Positions 38,840 through 48,839 of a DNA stretch of 64,000 nt are shown here, piece by piece. Source of the DNA: Rhizophagus clarus (taxonomy: Eukaryota; Glomeromycota; Glomeromycetes; Glomerales; Glomeraceae); contig BLAL01000295.1 in the NCBI GenBank assembly GCA_015698045.1, positions 434,001-498,000 of the forward strand, given 5' to 3'. Below the pieces are notes generated by a model. It made no database searches. It saw only the letters and a program-made list of their open reading frames with translations, and was not told the DNA's origin. The position numbers and the translations under genes are program-made. Within the stretch, counting starts at the first letter, position 1; every line of letters starts with the position of its first letter.

Positions 38840-39110
38840 TTCTCACGAACGAAACTTTCCTTCACATCCAAAAAGGAATTAATTAAACGCGTACAATATT
38901 GGTTACGAGGTCATAAAATCATAAAATTCAATTTTAGCCCAAATCACATGAAAACTTTTAAACAATTGTCTCAGTGATGTAGAAAGAAACTTACTACTCC
39001 AGCACTTCCATAAAAAAAAGTCACTACCACGTGATCATAGTAAAAGGGTTTCCTATAATATGTTACATATAAAAGTTAAAAATGACATTCCAAACCCTTT
39101 TGACATGTTA
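38840..39110 (+). repeat. Dispersed repeat family 2, copy near P450 D
   Basis: Contains AAAAAGGAATTAATTAAACG, GGTTACGAGGTCATAAAATC, AGTCACTACCACGTGATCAT and CCTATAATATGTTACATAT. Mirror copy at 12700-13070 and independent copies at 46770-47280 and 47325-47510. Confidence 0.55.
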
Positions 39111-39179
39111 AGAAAACTTGAAGGGTGGCCAAAAATATGTATAATATAAGCCTATGAGGTTTTAATAGGTGTATATTTT

Positions 39180-39400
39180 TTAAAAAATAGAATATCTTAA
39201 CGAAGTCATGTGATCAACATGATCATCTGTAGGACTTCTACTAGACCATGCTCGCGTGGTTCTAATCCTTCTGTCATTAAAATCTCGCACAATATACTTT
39301 GCAACATTATATAAACATTCCCCTCCTTTATCATCTAGTGAAAAAGCTGAAAACATACGCATTAAGTGATGATCCTTACCCTTTACCTGATATACTCATA
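39180..39400 (-). pseudogene. Decayed coding-like stretch, mirror copy
   Basis: The minus strand reads FSLDDKGGE, IVRDFNDRRIRTTRAW and SRSPTDDHVDHMTSL over 60 codons. It is the partner of 12430-12700. The better preserved of the two, but with no family recognised and no clear start or exon structure. Confidence 0.3.
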
Positions 39401-40084
39401 TACCCATGATTATCTTACACATATAACCTTAACATTTCGTAACAACAAGGTTGCAGAATGTTATGATAAGACATATATATATATATAATCGATCTCCATT
39501 TCTGTATCCTAAAGCCCCTTTATCAGCTTTCATTATTTAATTAAACATGTGAGCTCATGTTTAATTAGGTTTTCCTTATATTACTGGAAGGGTAGGTCTT
39601 GGTCTGGTAACTAGATGGCATTAAAAGTACTTATTGATAAATATAGATTTCTTTTAGGAATTTATTTCTTGTCTTATTTTATTTTGATCTCAATGAGATT
39701 TGAGAGATTTGCTGAAGAAAGAAGGTTAAGCTTTCTGTTTCTTCAAAATATGATTGATAACTAATCGTCTTGTTAAGAGTTGATACAACTTTGCTTTTTA
39801 TGTGAAATTTTTTTATTGATCATCTGGGAAATAAATCGAACATTTTAAAACATTACATAAACTACGAATTTAGCTACACTTTTTAACAATACAATTTATA
39901 ATTAACTGTAAATTTTAATTATGATGATGTCATTATGATGCTTTGGACTTTCCAACGGTTCTTGTTACCTACTAGTTAATATATAAAAATTACAAAAAAG
40001 GAAGATGCGACATATTGCAGGTGCGAAAAAAGCTCTCTTTTTAAATACGCGATATTTATCACATCATTATTTGTCACAGGAGTG
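39401..40084. other. Intergenic, with a 12-bp palindrome at 39538-39567
   Basis: No gene seen. TAATTAAACATG and CATGTTTAATTA face each other across a 6-base spacer. This segment has no obvious counterpart in the left arm, so it is a lineage-specific insertion or was lost there. Confidence 0.4.
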
Positions 40085-40153
40085 ACACACTTAGTATTTC
40101 CATTATACCATACTATTGCACAAACCACCTTAAGCGATCTTTAATACCCACTT
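40085..40153 (-). repeat. 5S-like repeat, truncated copy R5a
   Basis: Minus-strand GTGGGTATTAAAGATCGCTT, AAGGTGGTTTGTGCAATAGT, ATGGTATAATGG. Mirror partner of 12195-12260. Confidence 0.5.
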
Positions 40154-40194
40154 TTTTTTAATAGAAAATTATTAATATATACTATATGACAAGT

Positions 40195-40393
40195 GATAAA
40201 AGTCAAAATCCTACAAGAAATAAAAAAACCCAAGCCAGTACCGGAAATTGTTATTGTACTAACAAAATTGATGTATTTATGGGTAGTCCCATTAAAATGA
40301 CTTCTCAGGATGTGCTTCATATGCCCGTCGTATAAGGTATTCCAATCCATATTACTAAACCAGCCGCCATAAGCACTCTTTAATACCCACCTT
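40195..40393 (-). repeat. 5S-like short dispersed repeat, copy R5b
   Basis: Minus-strand GTGGGTATTAAAGAGTGCTT, GGATTGGAATACCTTATACG, ACGGGCATATGAAGCACATC. Mirror partner of 11970-12150. A 95-codon open frame across it is probably incidental. Confidence 0.6.
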
Positions 40394-42543
40394 AAATTTT
40401 TAAAATAATTATTACTAATAAAGGCCAATAGGTATTTTGGTTAATGACAAACATGCTCATACTTTAGTTTCGCTCTCGTGTAGAATTATTAGTTGCTCTA
40501 TATCTGGTTCTTTATTACCAGTCATAACTTTTTTGTCCTCGTAATCACTAACGAAATCAAAGACTGAAATACTTTGGCTTTACTAAGTAACTTAGTTATA
40601 GACGAAAGATAGGAAAGGATCGTTGCTACTGTAACTCCTAAAAAGAAAAAAATTTAAAGCCGCAGGTAGTGAAAGGAGAATAGTAAAACGATAAAGAGTA
40701 GGAAATGTACGATTTTATTGTTAGCAAAAAGGTCAATAGAAAAAAAAAATTCCAATCGTCTAGTCCAATATCGTCGTACTAAAAAATTTTTGATCCTTTA
40801 TATCATTTCCCTATATTATATAACGTAATAAGCCATCGCAACATACTAAAATAAAAAAAAAAAAAAATTTCCCAAAAGGACGCGATTCCGCGATGGTCGC
40901 CACAACGCGTATACATAAAATAGGATAGCTAGACTTCACCAAATAAAATAATAATCTAAAATCGGTTTCATGAAATTTCGATAAACAATCATCGTGAAAA
41001 TATTATTAAGTACGTGTTTAAGTCTATTTCAATAATTTAATTTAGCAGATAAATACTAACACTTGGCAATGATTATTATTATTAAAAAAAAATATTATGA
41101 TTTTAATAATAGTGACAAGCCCTTCATGATCTTTACAATTTATAGTAATTTTAGTAATTTTTATTTGAGAGAAGATTGCGCGAATATTATGCTTTTAACA
41201 TTATGATGATCAATATATATATGTATATATATGTATATATTCGCGTTAGATAACACTATTTTAAACAAGATGTCACCAACTGAAGGATTTTGTGCAACTG
41301 CATATGATTTTCATTTAATTAAATGATTTTTTTTCTCAGGAGTTGACCGATCGTTGAATGTTGAAGTATAATCTAAAGTATTTAAAAGTAGAAATTAGAG
41401 CAATAAGCTCAATAAGCTCGGCGGAAATAAAATAAATTTTGAAAGATTTAGTAATTAAACAAGAAACACGAGATACTATATTTAAAAGCACGTATTAAGT
41501 TGTATTAAATTAATTATTCGCCTACACTAATGCTTTCCGCAAGTAAACGCAATCAAAATATTCAAGTACTCAAATTTTGTTGACTTAAATGTTAAATTAA
41601 AAATTCGTCATTGGATTGCGAGAATTTAATATAGTATGTGATTTTAAAATTCATTATATAAAATAATTAACAACTTATATTATACGTACTCAGAATTCTT
41701 GTACTGCATGTAAGATTCTCGCGTCGTATATAATTTCGTTTTTTTTTAGACAGATTGTAAGCATTATTGTATTTTATCACGGTAAAAAAAAAAAAAAAAA
41801 AAAAAATGTAAAAAAATAATTTCGAACGTTAAAAAATACAATGTGTTATGCAACAAGGATGAAACTGAAATCGATTACCTAAAAGTGATATAATATTGAG
41901 AAATTTTTGCCGAAGGGCCGTGTGATGTAAAATTTTCAAATTTAAAGTTATTAATAATACACTTTTTGTTTGACAAAATTCGAAATATGACATGGATTAT
42001 TAGATTACCAATCAATTTTTGCGATTATTAATTTTGTATGGTAATTACTAATTGTTCATGAAATCACCTGATAACCATTTATTATCCATATAATACGGTA
42101 TGGAATAATTTATTATATACTATTATACACTGTATAAGAGATAAAATATCAATTACCGTACATATAATTCGGAATTGTCCAGTAAATAAAAATTCATCCT
42201 ACTTTTCCCGATAATCAACTTCACAACATGACGCATAAATTGACCTATAAATTTAGATAGATTATCATCAATTTATCAAAAAATTTAGCCATTGTTAATC
42301 AAAAATTATGCAATGATTTTCGGTGAAATTTAGTCATTCTTACCGTAGCCGAATTATTCATCCGGAACGGATAAATTTAAACCGAATTTTTAACCTTTTT
42401 AACCGATAAAAAAAAAATTTTAATATAAATATCATTCAAATGCTCGTCAAAAATATTAAAGAAAAATAAAATTAAAAAATAACAAATAAGAAATAAAATA
42501 ATAATAATTAATAAAAAATACTTCCGATAAAAAAAAATCCAAC
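40394..42543. repeat. Duplicated upstream flank of P450 copy E
   Basis: Inverted homologue of 10228-11969 and direct homologue of 34934-36777, with extra indels. Contains TATATGTATATATATGTATA near 41217-41240 and a poly-A of about 21 bases at 41785-41806. TATAAATA at 42424-42431. No gene seen. Confidence 0.75.
42360..42372 (+). promoter_or_regulatory. CCG-N3-CGG palindrome upstream of P450 copy E
   Basis: Perfect ATCCGGAACGGAT, 172 bp before the ATG. AACCG repeats and the TATAAATA box follow as in copies B, C and D. Confidence 0.45.
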
Positions 42544-44270
42544 ATGACTTTACATAAAATTTTTAGCGGTTTTGGAGTTAGTGATTACATTTCACTTATA
42601 GGTGTCTCATTAATTATCTATGTAACTCATTATTATTACAAATATTTTACTCGAGTTAATCCTTTACCTGGTCCATTCCCATTCCCATTCGTTGGAAATT
42701 TGCCTCAATTTATGTGGTATAAAGCAAATACCAGAGAATTTTTTGATGCTCTTCAAAAGAAATATGGTGACTTATATGAAGTTAATTTGGGGGCACGACG
42801 TATAGTTCTGAATCGAGCAGAAGATATTGATAAACTTTTGATGCCATCAACAAAGAGTCATTATATGACAAGACTTCCTTATATGCAAGGATTAGAAGAA
42901 ATTGGAATGTTAGGAAAGGGGCTCATTTTAAATCATAATTTAAAATCATGGAGATTCAATCGTCAATTTTTTACGCAAGCAATTTTATCTCCAAAATTTT
43001 CTCAGGAAGCTATTGTTATGACAAATAAAATGTTCCTTGAATTGGAAAGTTATTGGGATAGATTGTATCTTAAAGAAGAAACTACAAAGCAGAATAAAAA
43101 TGTGCTTGATTTTGCTGCGTGGTTAAGTCGATTTACAAATGATATGATTATCGCTTTGACAACAGGTGAAAGATCTTTTACAATGGCAGGATATTTTAAC
43201 GTCCAAGGTGAAGAAAAGTCCGAACACCCACCAGCAATAGTTGAAGACTCGGAAAATTTTGTTCAAGCATTCCGTAGTCATCTTAATAATGTTTCAATGT
43301 TTATATTCGTAAATCCTTTCCTTCGACATTACATTCCATTTTTTAAAGGTAGATCAGATAAAGCGCTGCAGAACGTAAACTATCTTTATGATAGAGTAGA
43401 TTCAATTATTAAAAGACGCAGAGAAGAAATTGAAAATACACCATTGGATAAACCTTTACCACATGATATGTTGACCTCGGTGATAACTGCGAATACACCA
43501 CGTGATATTAATTATACTAAAACCGTTGGTGGTGAATCTATAGACAGACCTATGACTGATCTTGAAATTCGTCATATCATGTTCGATGCATTTATTGGTG
43601 GAACTGATACAGTAAGTTATATTTTTTATTACTAATAAATTTTTTAAAATTTTGAAAAAAAATAATATATTTATACATATTTTTTTTATTTATTTTTAAA
43701 ATATAGACTGCAAATATGATTTCATTCATTGTTTATTATCTTGCACATTATCCGGATGTAAAAAGAAAAGTGGTAGAAGAAATTGATAGAGTATTCCAAG
43801 ATGATAAAACGCGATCAATTACCGAAAAAGATATCCATCAATTAAAATATATTGATGCAGTTATAAAAGAAGTTGATCGTCTTTTACCAGTTGCAAATAT
43901 GTTGCAAAGATATGGTACAGAACCCGATGAAGTAGCAGGGTATAAATGGCCAAGTGGTACAATGTTTCAAATGAATGCTATTACTATTCATAAAAATAAG
44001 GATTATTGGGAAGATCCTGAAACATTCAATCCTGATAGATGGATGGTTGAAAATTTTGAGCCAAAGAAATATTCTTTTATCATGTTTGGTGGAGGATTAA
44101 GAATCTGTCCAGGAAGAAAACTAGCAATTATTGAATTGGTTGCCTTGACGGCATTATTATATAGAAAATATGATATTGAGCCGGTAGATATGGAAGCTCC
44201 TATACAAGTTAAATCAGGCATTATAACCGCTTGTACTCAACTACCAGTTAAAATTAGGTCGAGAAATTAA
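42544..44270 (+). CDS. Cytochrome P450, copy E
   Basis: Exons 42544-43611 and 43707-44270, 95-bp intron; 543 residues. All P450 landmarks are intact (anchor, NPLPGPFPFPF hinge, GGTDT|T, KEVDR, FNPDRW, FGGGLRICPGR with Cys490). Distinctive residues: SGFGVSDYIS near the N-terminus, DIEPVD for DIDPVD, and a C-terminus QLPVKIRSRN instead of QLLVKIRPRN. The coding sequence groups with neighbour D (ERSF, NDMII), whereas the 5S-like repeat upstream matches that of copy B. The downstream flank is homologous to copies B-D up to about 44650, then unique sequence begins. Confidence 0.97.
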
Positions 44271-44889
44271 ACGTAATATCAATATACAAACATATATTTA
44301 TTTGTGTTATTTATTATTTTATATATATATATATATATTCCTTACTTGTATTTATATAATTAATAAAATATTTATTATTTACTTATTAAAAAGTCAAAAA
44401 GCGTGAACCATTAATAAAATTTAAATGACCAGGTGGGTCACATGGAAAAATATTTGGAATTTTAACTCCTTTTTTTTTTATTCTGCAAGTATAAATTAAT
44501 CAAAGAAGAAATAAATTAAAAAGATCTATAAGTTAACATTGTACAAAAATTAAACCAAAATCTTTAACCGCAGCACTTTATAATAAATGTAACTTTCTCG
44601 CGAACACAACGTGATATACTGTATGCTGTTCTATACTGTAACCTTTTGTATATATGGTCTGTAGCAATGTTATGAAACAAAATAAAATTAAATTCTTGGA
44701 TCAAACTTCAGTCAACTAAAGTGCTTTCTCATGTAATAAAAATCAATCAAGCTACATTAGATTTTTTTTAAAAAAATATATAGGTATAATTTCCGGGCTA
44801 AGTCTCATACTGGTTTTTAATTTAAAAATTTTACATTGTCAAAGTGATGACGGAATTGTCGTAGTGAAAGCTCAAAACATTAGCGTTAC
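44271..44889. other. Downstream flank of P450 E and unique spacer
   Basis: Homology to the other P450 3' flanks continues to about 44650. After that there is AT-rich unique DNA with no gene seen. Confidence 0.5.
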
Positions 44890-45360
44890 AGATGGTAGCC
44901 AAAATTATCGGAACACTTGTGAGTATCTTGTCATCCAGTGATCCAAATTTGATAAATAAAGACTCATTGGATTCAACTCATCATGATGGATCGAATGGTG
45001 GCTAGCCTGTATCTCTAGCCTCAATAGATCACGAGATAATTGCCAAAATGTTCAAAATATGTTTTAAATATATCTCCGCATTTATTGATCCTGAAGTTAT
45101 GATCTAGCCACCATCAGATTCATCTCAATGAGACAGTTCAAATGAGTATTTAATGGTCAAATTTGAATCACTGGTTGACGAGATATTGTCACAAACGTGT
45201 TCTAGCCAGAATTTTTAATTTAGGAAAAATTGGACATTTTAGTAATTATCTCGTGATCTATCAATGCTAGACATATGGGCTAATCACTATTCGACTCTTT
45301 TGATGCGACGTATCCAATGAGCCTTTATTTATCAAATTTGGATCCACTCTGTAGTTTTTA
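44890..45360. mobile_element. Foldback-type repeat with three related modules
   Basis: The left arm (GTCATCCAGTGATCCAAATT, TGATAAATAAAGACTCATTG, AATAGATCACGAGATAATTG) recurs in reverse complement at the right end (ATCTCGTGATCTATCAATG, CCTTTATTTATCAAATTTGG). A third, more diverged inverted module lies in the middle (TGGTCAAATTTGAATCACTG, GTTGACGAGATATTGTC). No ORF. This looks like a non-autonomous foldback or nested MITE; class unknown. Confidence 0.6.
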
Positions 45361-46769
45361 AGAGCTAAAAAATAATATACAAGAGCTGCAATATTCAAAC
45401 CGGTTATCGTTCGTACAAAATGCAAATAATATATTTCAGAGGATCAAAGATGATGTTCAAAAAAAGAAATAGCTAGCAAAATTTTTATGGATGGAACTCT
45501 TAATAGGAAATAAACAAAATAGAAAATAAAAATATAAATCTAAATGGAATAATATTACTATCGGAAAATATTTAAAAGAAAATTCGTTACAGCAATTGAT
45601 TAGTAGTAGTAAATATAGGCAAACAAATGTGGTTTGGGAAATAACATTCGAATGTTTACAAGAAAATGAAGGATTTAGATTTCAAAGAAACCCTATGAAA
45701 AAAGAATATCTGAAAATTATCATCGAAAACGTCCAGAAAATATCCGTCTATTCGGAAATTGACCAGAATAGCGTAATATTGTGGACATTAGGGTTTGGGT
45801 CAAATTTCCAGAAAGTGCCCAGAATATTAGACATTTTCCGGATAGACACATTTTCTGAACATTCTTTTTATAAGGAAACAAAATCGAGAAGGAAAAAGAT
45901 TATTAACAAACAATAATAGAACAAGTTAAGAAATGTTTATTTGCAATATTGTTATGTTCGTCATGCGATAAAGAAAAAGAAAATATAAACCTGCGAAAAT
46001 CATCAGTTAAAAATAATAGATTGCAACTTTTGGATAAATATTTTACAGAAATATGGATTATAGCTCCGATAAAAATAAATTTTATAACACTTAACCTATT
46101 CACATGATTTGTTCCCTCTTAAAAAAATTAAAATTAAACAATAACAAAATAGTAATTATCTACAAACTTTGAAGAACCACCTCTAGGAGTAGAAAAAGCT
46201 TTGTTCAATTATTTTGTAAAAAGTTTTTAGATTTTATATTTCAATTTATTGAATATGTTTTATTATAAATTATTAAATATGAAAAATTCAGTTTATTTTA
46301 TTAAAAAGTGCTACATCTTTTGGCTTAGACGTCATGGTGAACGCTTCGTTATTATTTAAAGTTTTCTAGTTTCCCGAAAGTTGTATAAAACTAAGCCATT
46401 TTACAATTTTTTATGATTATAATTTAAATCATATTAATCAGAAGGTTGAGTTTATACAGGCAATATTATTTAATCTATTTGAGGTTTATATCCTGCAAAA
46501 ACTAATATGGCAATGTGAGCCTTATATTGTTAATTAGTTCAACATTATACAGTAAATACTTTTTTACATATAATGAGAGATGATATACTGTAGTAAAAAA
46601 TCAATAAACTTTATTAAAAGTTAATCTTGTGTAAATCGTAATTTCTAGTCGGAAGAGTTTCTTCATGGTCTGAAAATCTGGATAAATATAGTGCCTTTGT
46701 GGAATACTCTCACTTTGCAGACGAAGTGCCATTCTAAAAGAGAATATTTAAGACTCGTGTTTCGTCATA
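45361..46769. other. Intergenic with an orphan open frame at 45596-45916
   Basis: A 106-codon frame (WEITFECLQENEGFRFQRNP and following) starts with TTG, and its second half follows a repetitive ATTTTCCGGATAGAC-like text. No domain is recognised and there is no ATG start. It could be a fragment of an old gene. The rest shows nothing. Confidence 0.35.
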
Positions 46770-47280
46770 AACTGAAACAAGAATCGGGTATAATATTGCG
46801 AGAAAGACGTCAAAATTAGTTACGACACAATCAGTGAAATACGAAACTTCCGAACCCTGAAATTTCCGTAACTTCCGAAACCTCCGCATCCGAAAAAGGA
46901 ATCAATTGAATGCGCACAATATTGGTCACGAGGTTATAAAATCATAAAATTCGATTTTGGTCCAAATCACGTGAAATTTTTAATGCTGGCCAACAATTGT
47001 CTTGGTGATGTAGGAAGAAACTAACTACCCAGGATCGCCGCTATAAAAAAGTCACTACCACGTGACATTTAATGCGACGAATATATTTGCGCATTTAAAA
47101 AGAATATCTGATTTTTTTTCGCGCCTGCATCTCCCTTTTTTTGGTAATTTATATATATTAATTATGTCGAACCTTTATAGGCTTATACCGAACGTATTTT
47201 TGGCCGCTCTTCAGTTCTTAACATGTCAAAAAGGGTTTAGAATGTCATTTTGACTTTTATATGTAACATATTATAGGAGG
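46770..47280 (+). repeat. Dispersed repeat family 2, long copy
   Basis: The longest copy, with GAATCGGGTATAATATTGCG at the left, CGAGGTTATAAAATCATAAA and AAGTCACTACCACGTGAC centrally, and AACATGTCAAAAAGGGTTTA, GTAACATATTATAGGA at the right. Confidence 0.55.
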
Positions 47281-47324
47281 TGTGACCTATTGTAGATGAA
47301 ACCTTCATGCGATAGTGACTTTTT

Positions 47325-47510
47325 TGATGGTGATGCAGGGGAATTTAGAGAAACTAGTTACGCCACAATCACGAAATACGAAACCTACGGAGATTTGTAA
47401 CTTCCGTAACCTCCGTATCCGAAAAAGGAATCAAATGAATGCGCATAAAATTTTTGTTATGCTATAGCAACTATTGATCACGAGGTCAGGCCAAGGGGCA
47501 CGTGAAACTT
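47325..47510 (+). repeat. Dispersed repeat family 2, partial copy
   Basis: Direct partial repeat of the preceding copy: TTACGCCACAATCACGAAAT, CTTCCGTAACCTCCGTATCC, GAAAAAGGAATCAAATGAAT, ATCACGAGGTCA, CACGTGAAAC. Confidence 0.5.
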
Positions 47511-47573
47511 TAGTGCGTCAAATTAACACCTTTTACAATGAAAATTTAGGTATACAAGTTTACAAATGATATT

Positions 47574-48818
47574 TTATTCAACATAACGTTTTGTTAACAT
47601 AATATGTGCACGTACAATACCATTATCTGAAGATTTTTTATACCAATGAATTGCCAATTTAGCATTTATGCTAGTTCCTATACCATAATGATAACAGTAA
47701 CCTAAATGAAATTGACCCAAAGCACATCCATTACTAGCAGATTTAGAATACCATTTAAATGCTTTATTATGATCTTTATCTACGCCCGTTCCTTTTTCAT
47801 AACAATGACCTAAACTTTTCTGAGCCAAAGAATATCCGTTATTAGCAGATTTATAATACCATTCAAATGCTTTGTTATGATCATACGTTACTCCTCTTCC
47901 ATAACAGTAGCAATTACCTAAATGATATTGACCCAAAGCGCATCCATTATTGGCAGATTTAGAATACCATTCAAACGCTTTATTATAATCTTGAGTTGTT
48001 CCTTTTCCAAGATAATAGCAATCACCTAAATTAGTTTGACCCAAAATACATTCGTTATGAGCCGATTTAAAATACCATTCGAATGCTTTATTATAATCTT
48101 TATCTGTTCCAATTCCTTTCTCATAAAAAACACCCAAACTATTTTGTCCTAAAGCATTTCCATTTTTGGCGGAAATAAAATAGCATTCAAATGCTTTAAT
48201 GTAATCTTGTGCAATTCCTTGACCATGTTGATAACAATAACCTAAATTATATTGAGCCATTGAATCACCTTTTATAGCAGATTTTAAATATTTATTTAGG
48301 TTACGTGTATTTATTTTATTTAAAATAATAACTTTATAATAAAACCATGTTAAAAGATATTTCCCAATATTAATATTAATATTTTTCAGTATAGTAAGTT
48401 CATTATCATTATCTTCCAATAAATGTAAATTTACAGCTGATAAATATAATTCAAATGCCTTATTTTTATCAACATTACAACTGATACCATTTTGATAAAA
48501 ATAACCAATAATACTTGAAAACCATAATTCATTTTTTTTATGATTTTTCATCAATTCTAAAATTGTTTCAGTATTCTTATCGATATCTTTATTTCTCATC
48601 CATTCATTTAAAGTATCTTCAAAAGTATTAAGATCATTCATTTTAATAATATTTTGATAAAAATCCTTTGAAAATTCTTTTAAAAAATTTTCATCATCAT
48701 CAATAATATTATCATCATTAGAGATATCCGATATATTGATAATTTTGTTATTTGACCAAGAATTTAACATTATGAACGATTTTATAATTTTAAAATGATT
48801 TTTAAGATGTTCCTTCAA
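47574..48818 (-). CDS. Sel1-repeat protein
   Basis: A single exon coding 414 residues. From residue 188 there are six consecutive Sel1 repeats of exactly 36 residues (starts at 188, 224, 260, 296, 332, 368), each of the form xAQxxLGxCYxxGxGxxxDxxKAFxWYxKSAxNG. A degenerate seventh lies around 94-130. The N-terminal part (EFSKDFYQNIIKMN) is the linker that in related fungal proteins follows a protein kinase; no kinase domain is present here. Sel1 repeats form an alpha-solenoid for protein-protein contacts. In arbuscular mycorrhizal fungi this family is strongly expanded and the roles of most members are unknown. The upstream Met 1 is followed within 17 codons by another Met (FIMLNS), which could be the true start. 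Confidence 0.9.
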   Translation of the reverse strand: MKEHLKNHFKIIKSFIMLNSWSNNKIINISDISNDDNIIDDDENFLKEFSKDFYQNIIKMNDLNTFEDTLNEWMRNKDIDKNTETILELMKNHKKNELWFSSIIGYFYQNGISCNVDKNKAFELYLSAVNLHLLEDNDNELTILKNININIGKYLLTWFYYKVIILNKINTRNLNKYLKSAIKGDSMAQYNLGYCYQHGQGIAQDYIKAFECYFISAKNGNALGQNSLGVFYEKGIGTDKDYNKAFEWYFKSAHNECILGQTNLGDCYYLGKGTTQDYNKAFEWYSKSANNGCALGQYHLGNCYCYGRGVTYDHNKAFEWYYKSANNGYSLAQKSLGHCYEKGTGVDKDHNKAFKWYSKSASNGCALGQFHLGYCYHYGIGTSINAKLAIHWYKKSSDNGIVRAHIMLTKRYVE

Positions 48819-48839
48819 AAATTGTTTTAATTAAGATGA

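Noticed and set aside
45596-45916. 106-codon frame
   Set aside because: Starts only with TTG, no domain recognised, and the second half is repetitive; kept only as a remark in the intergenic entry.
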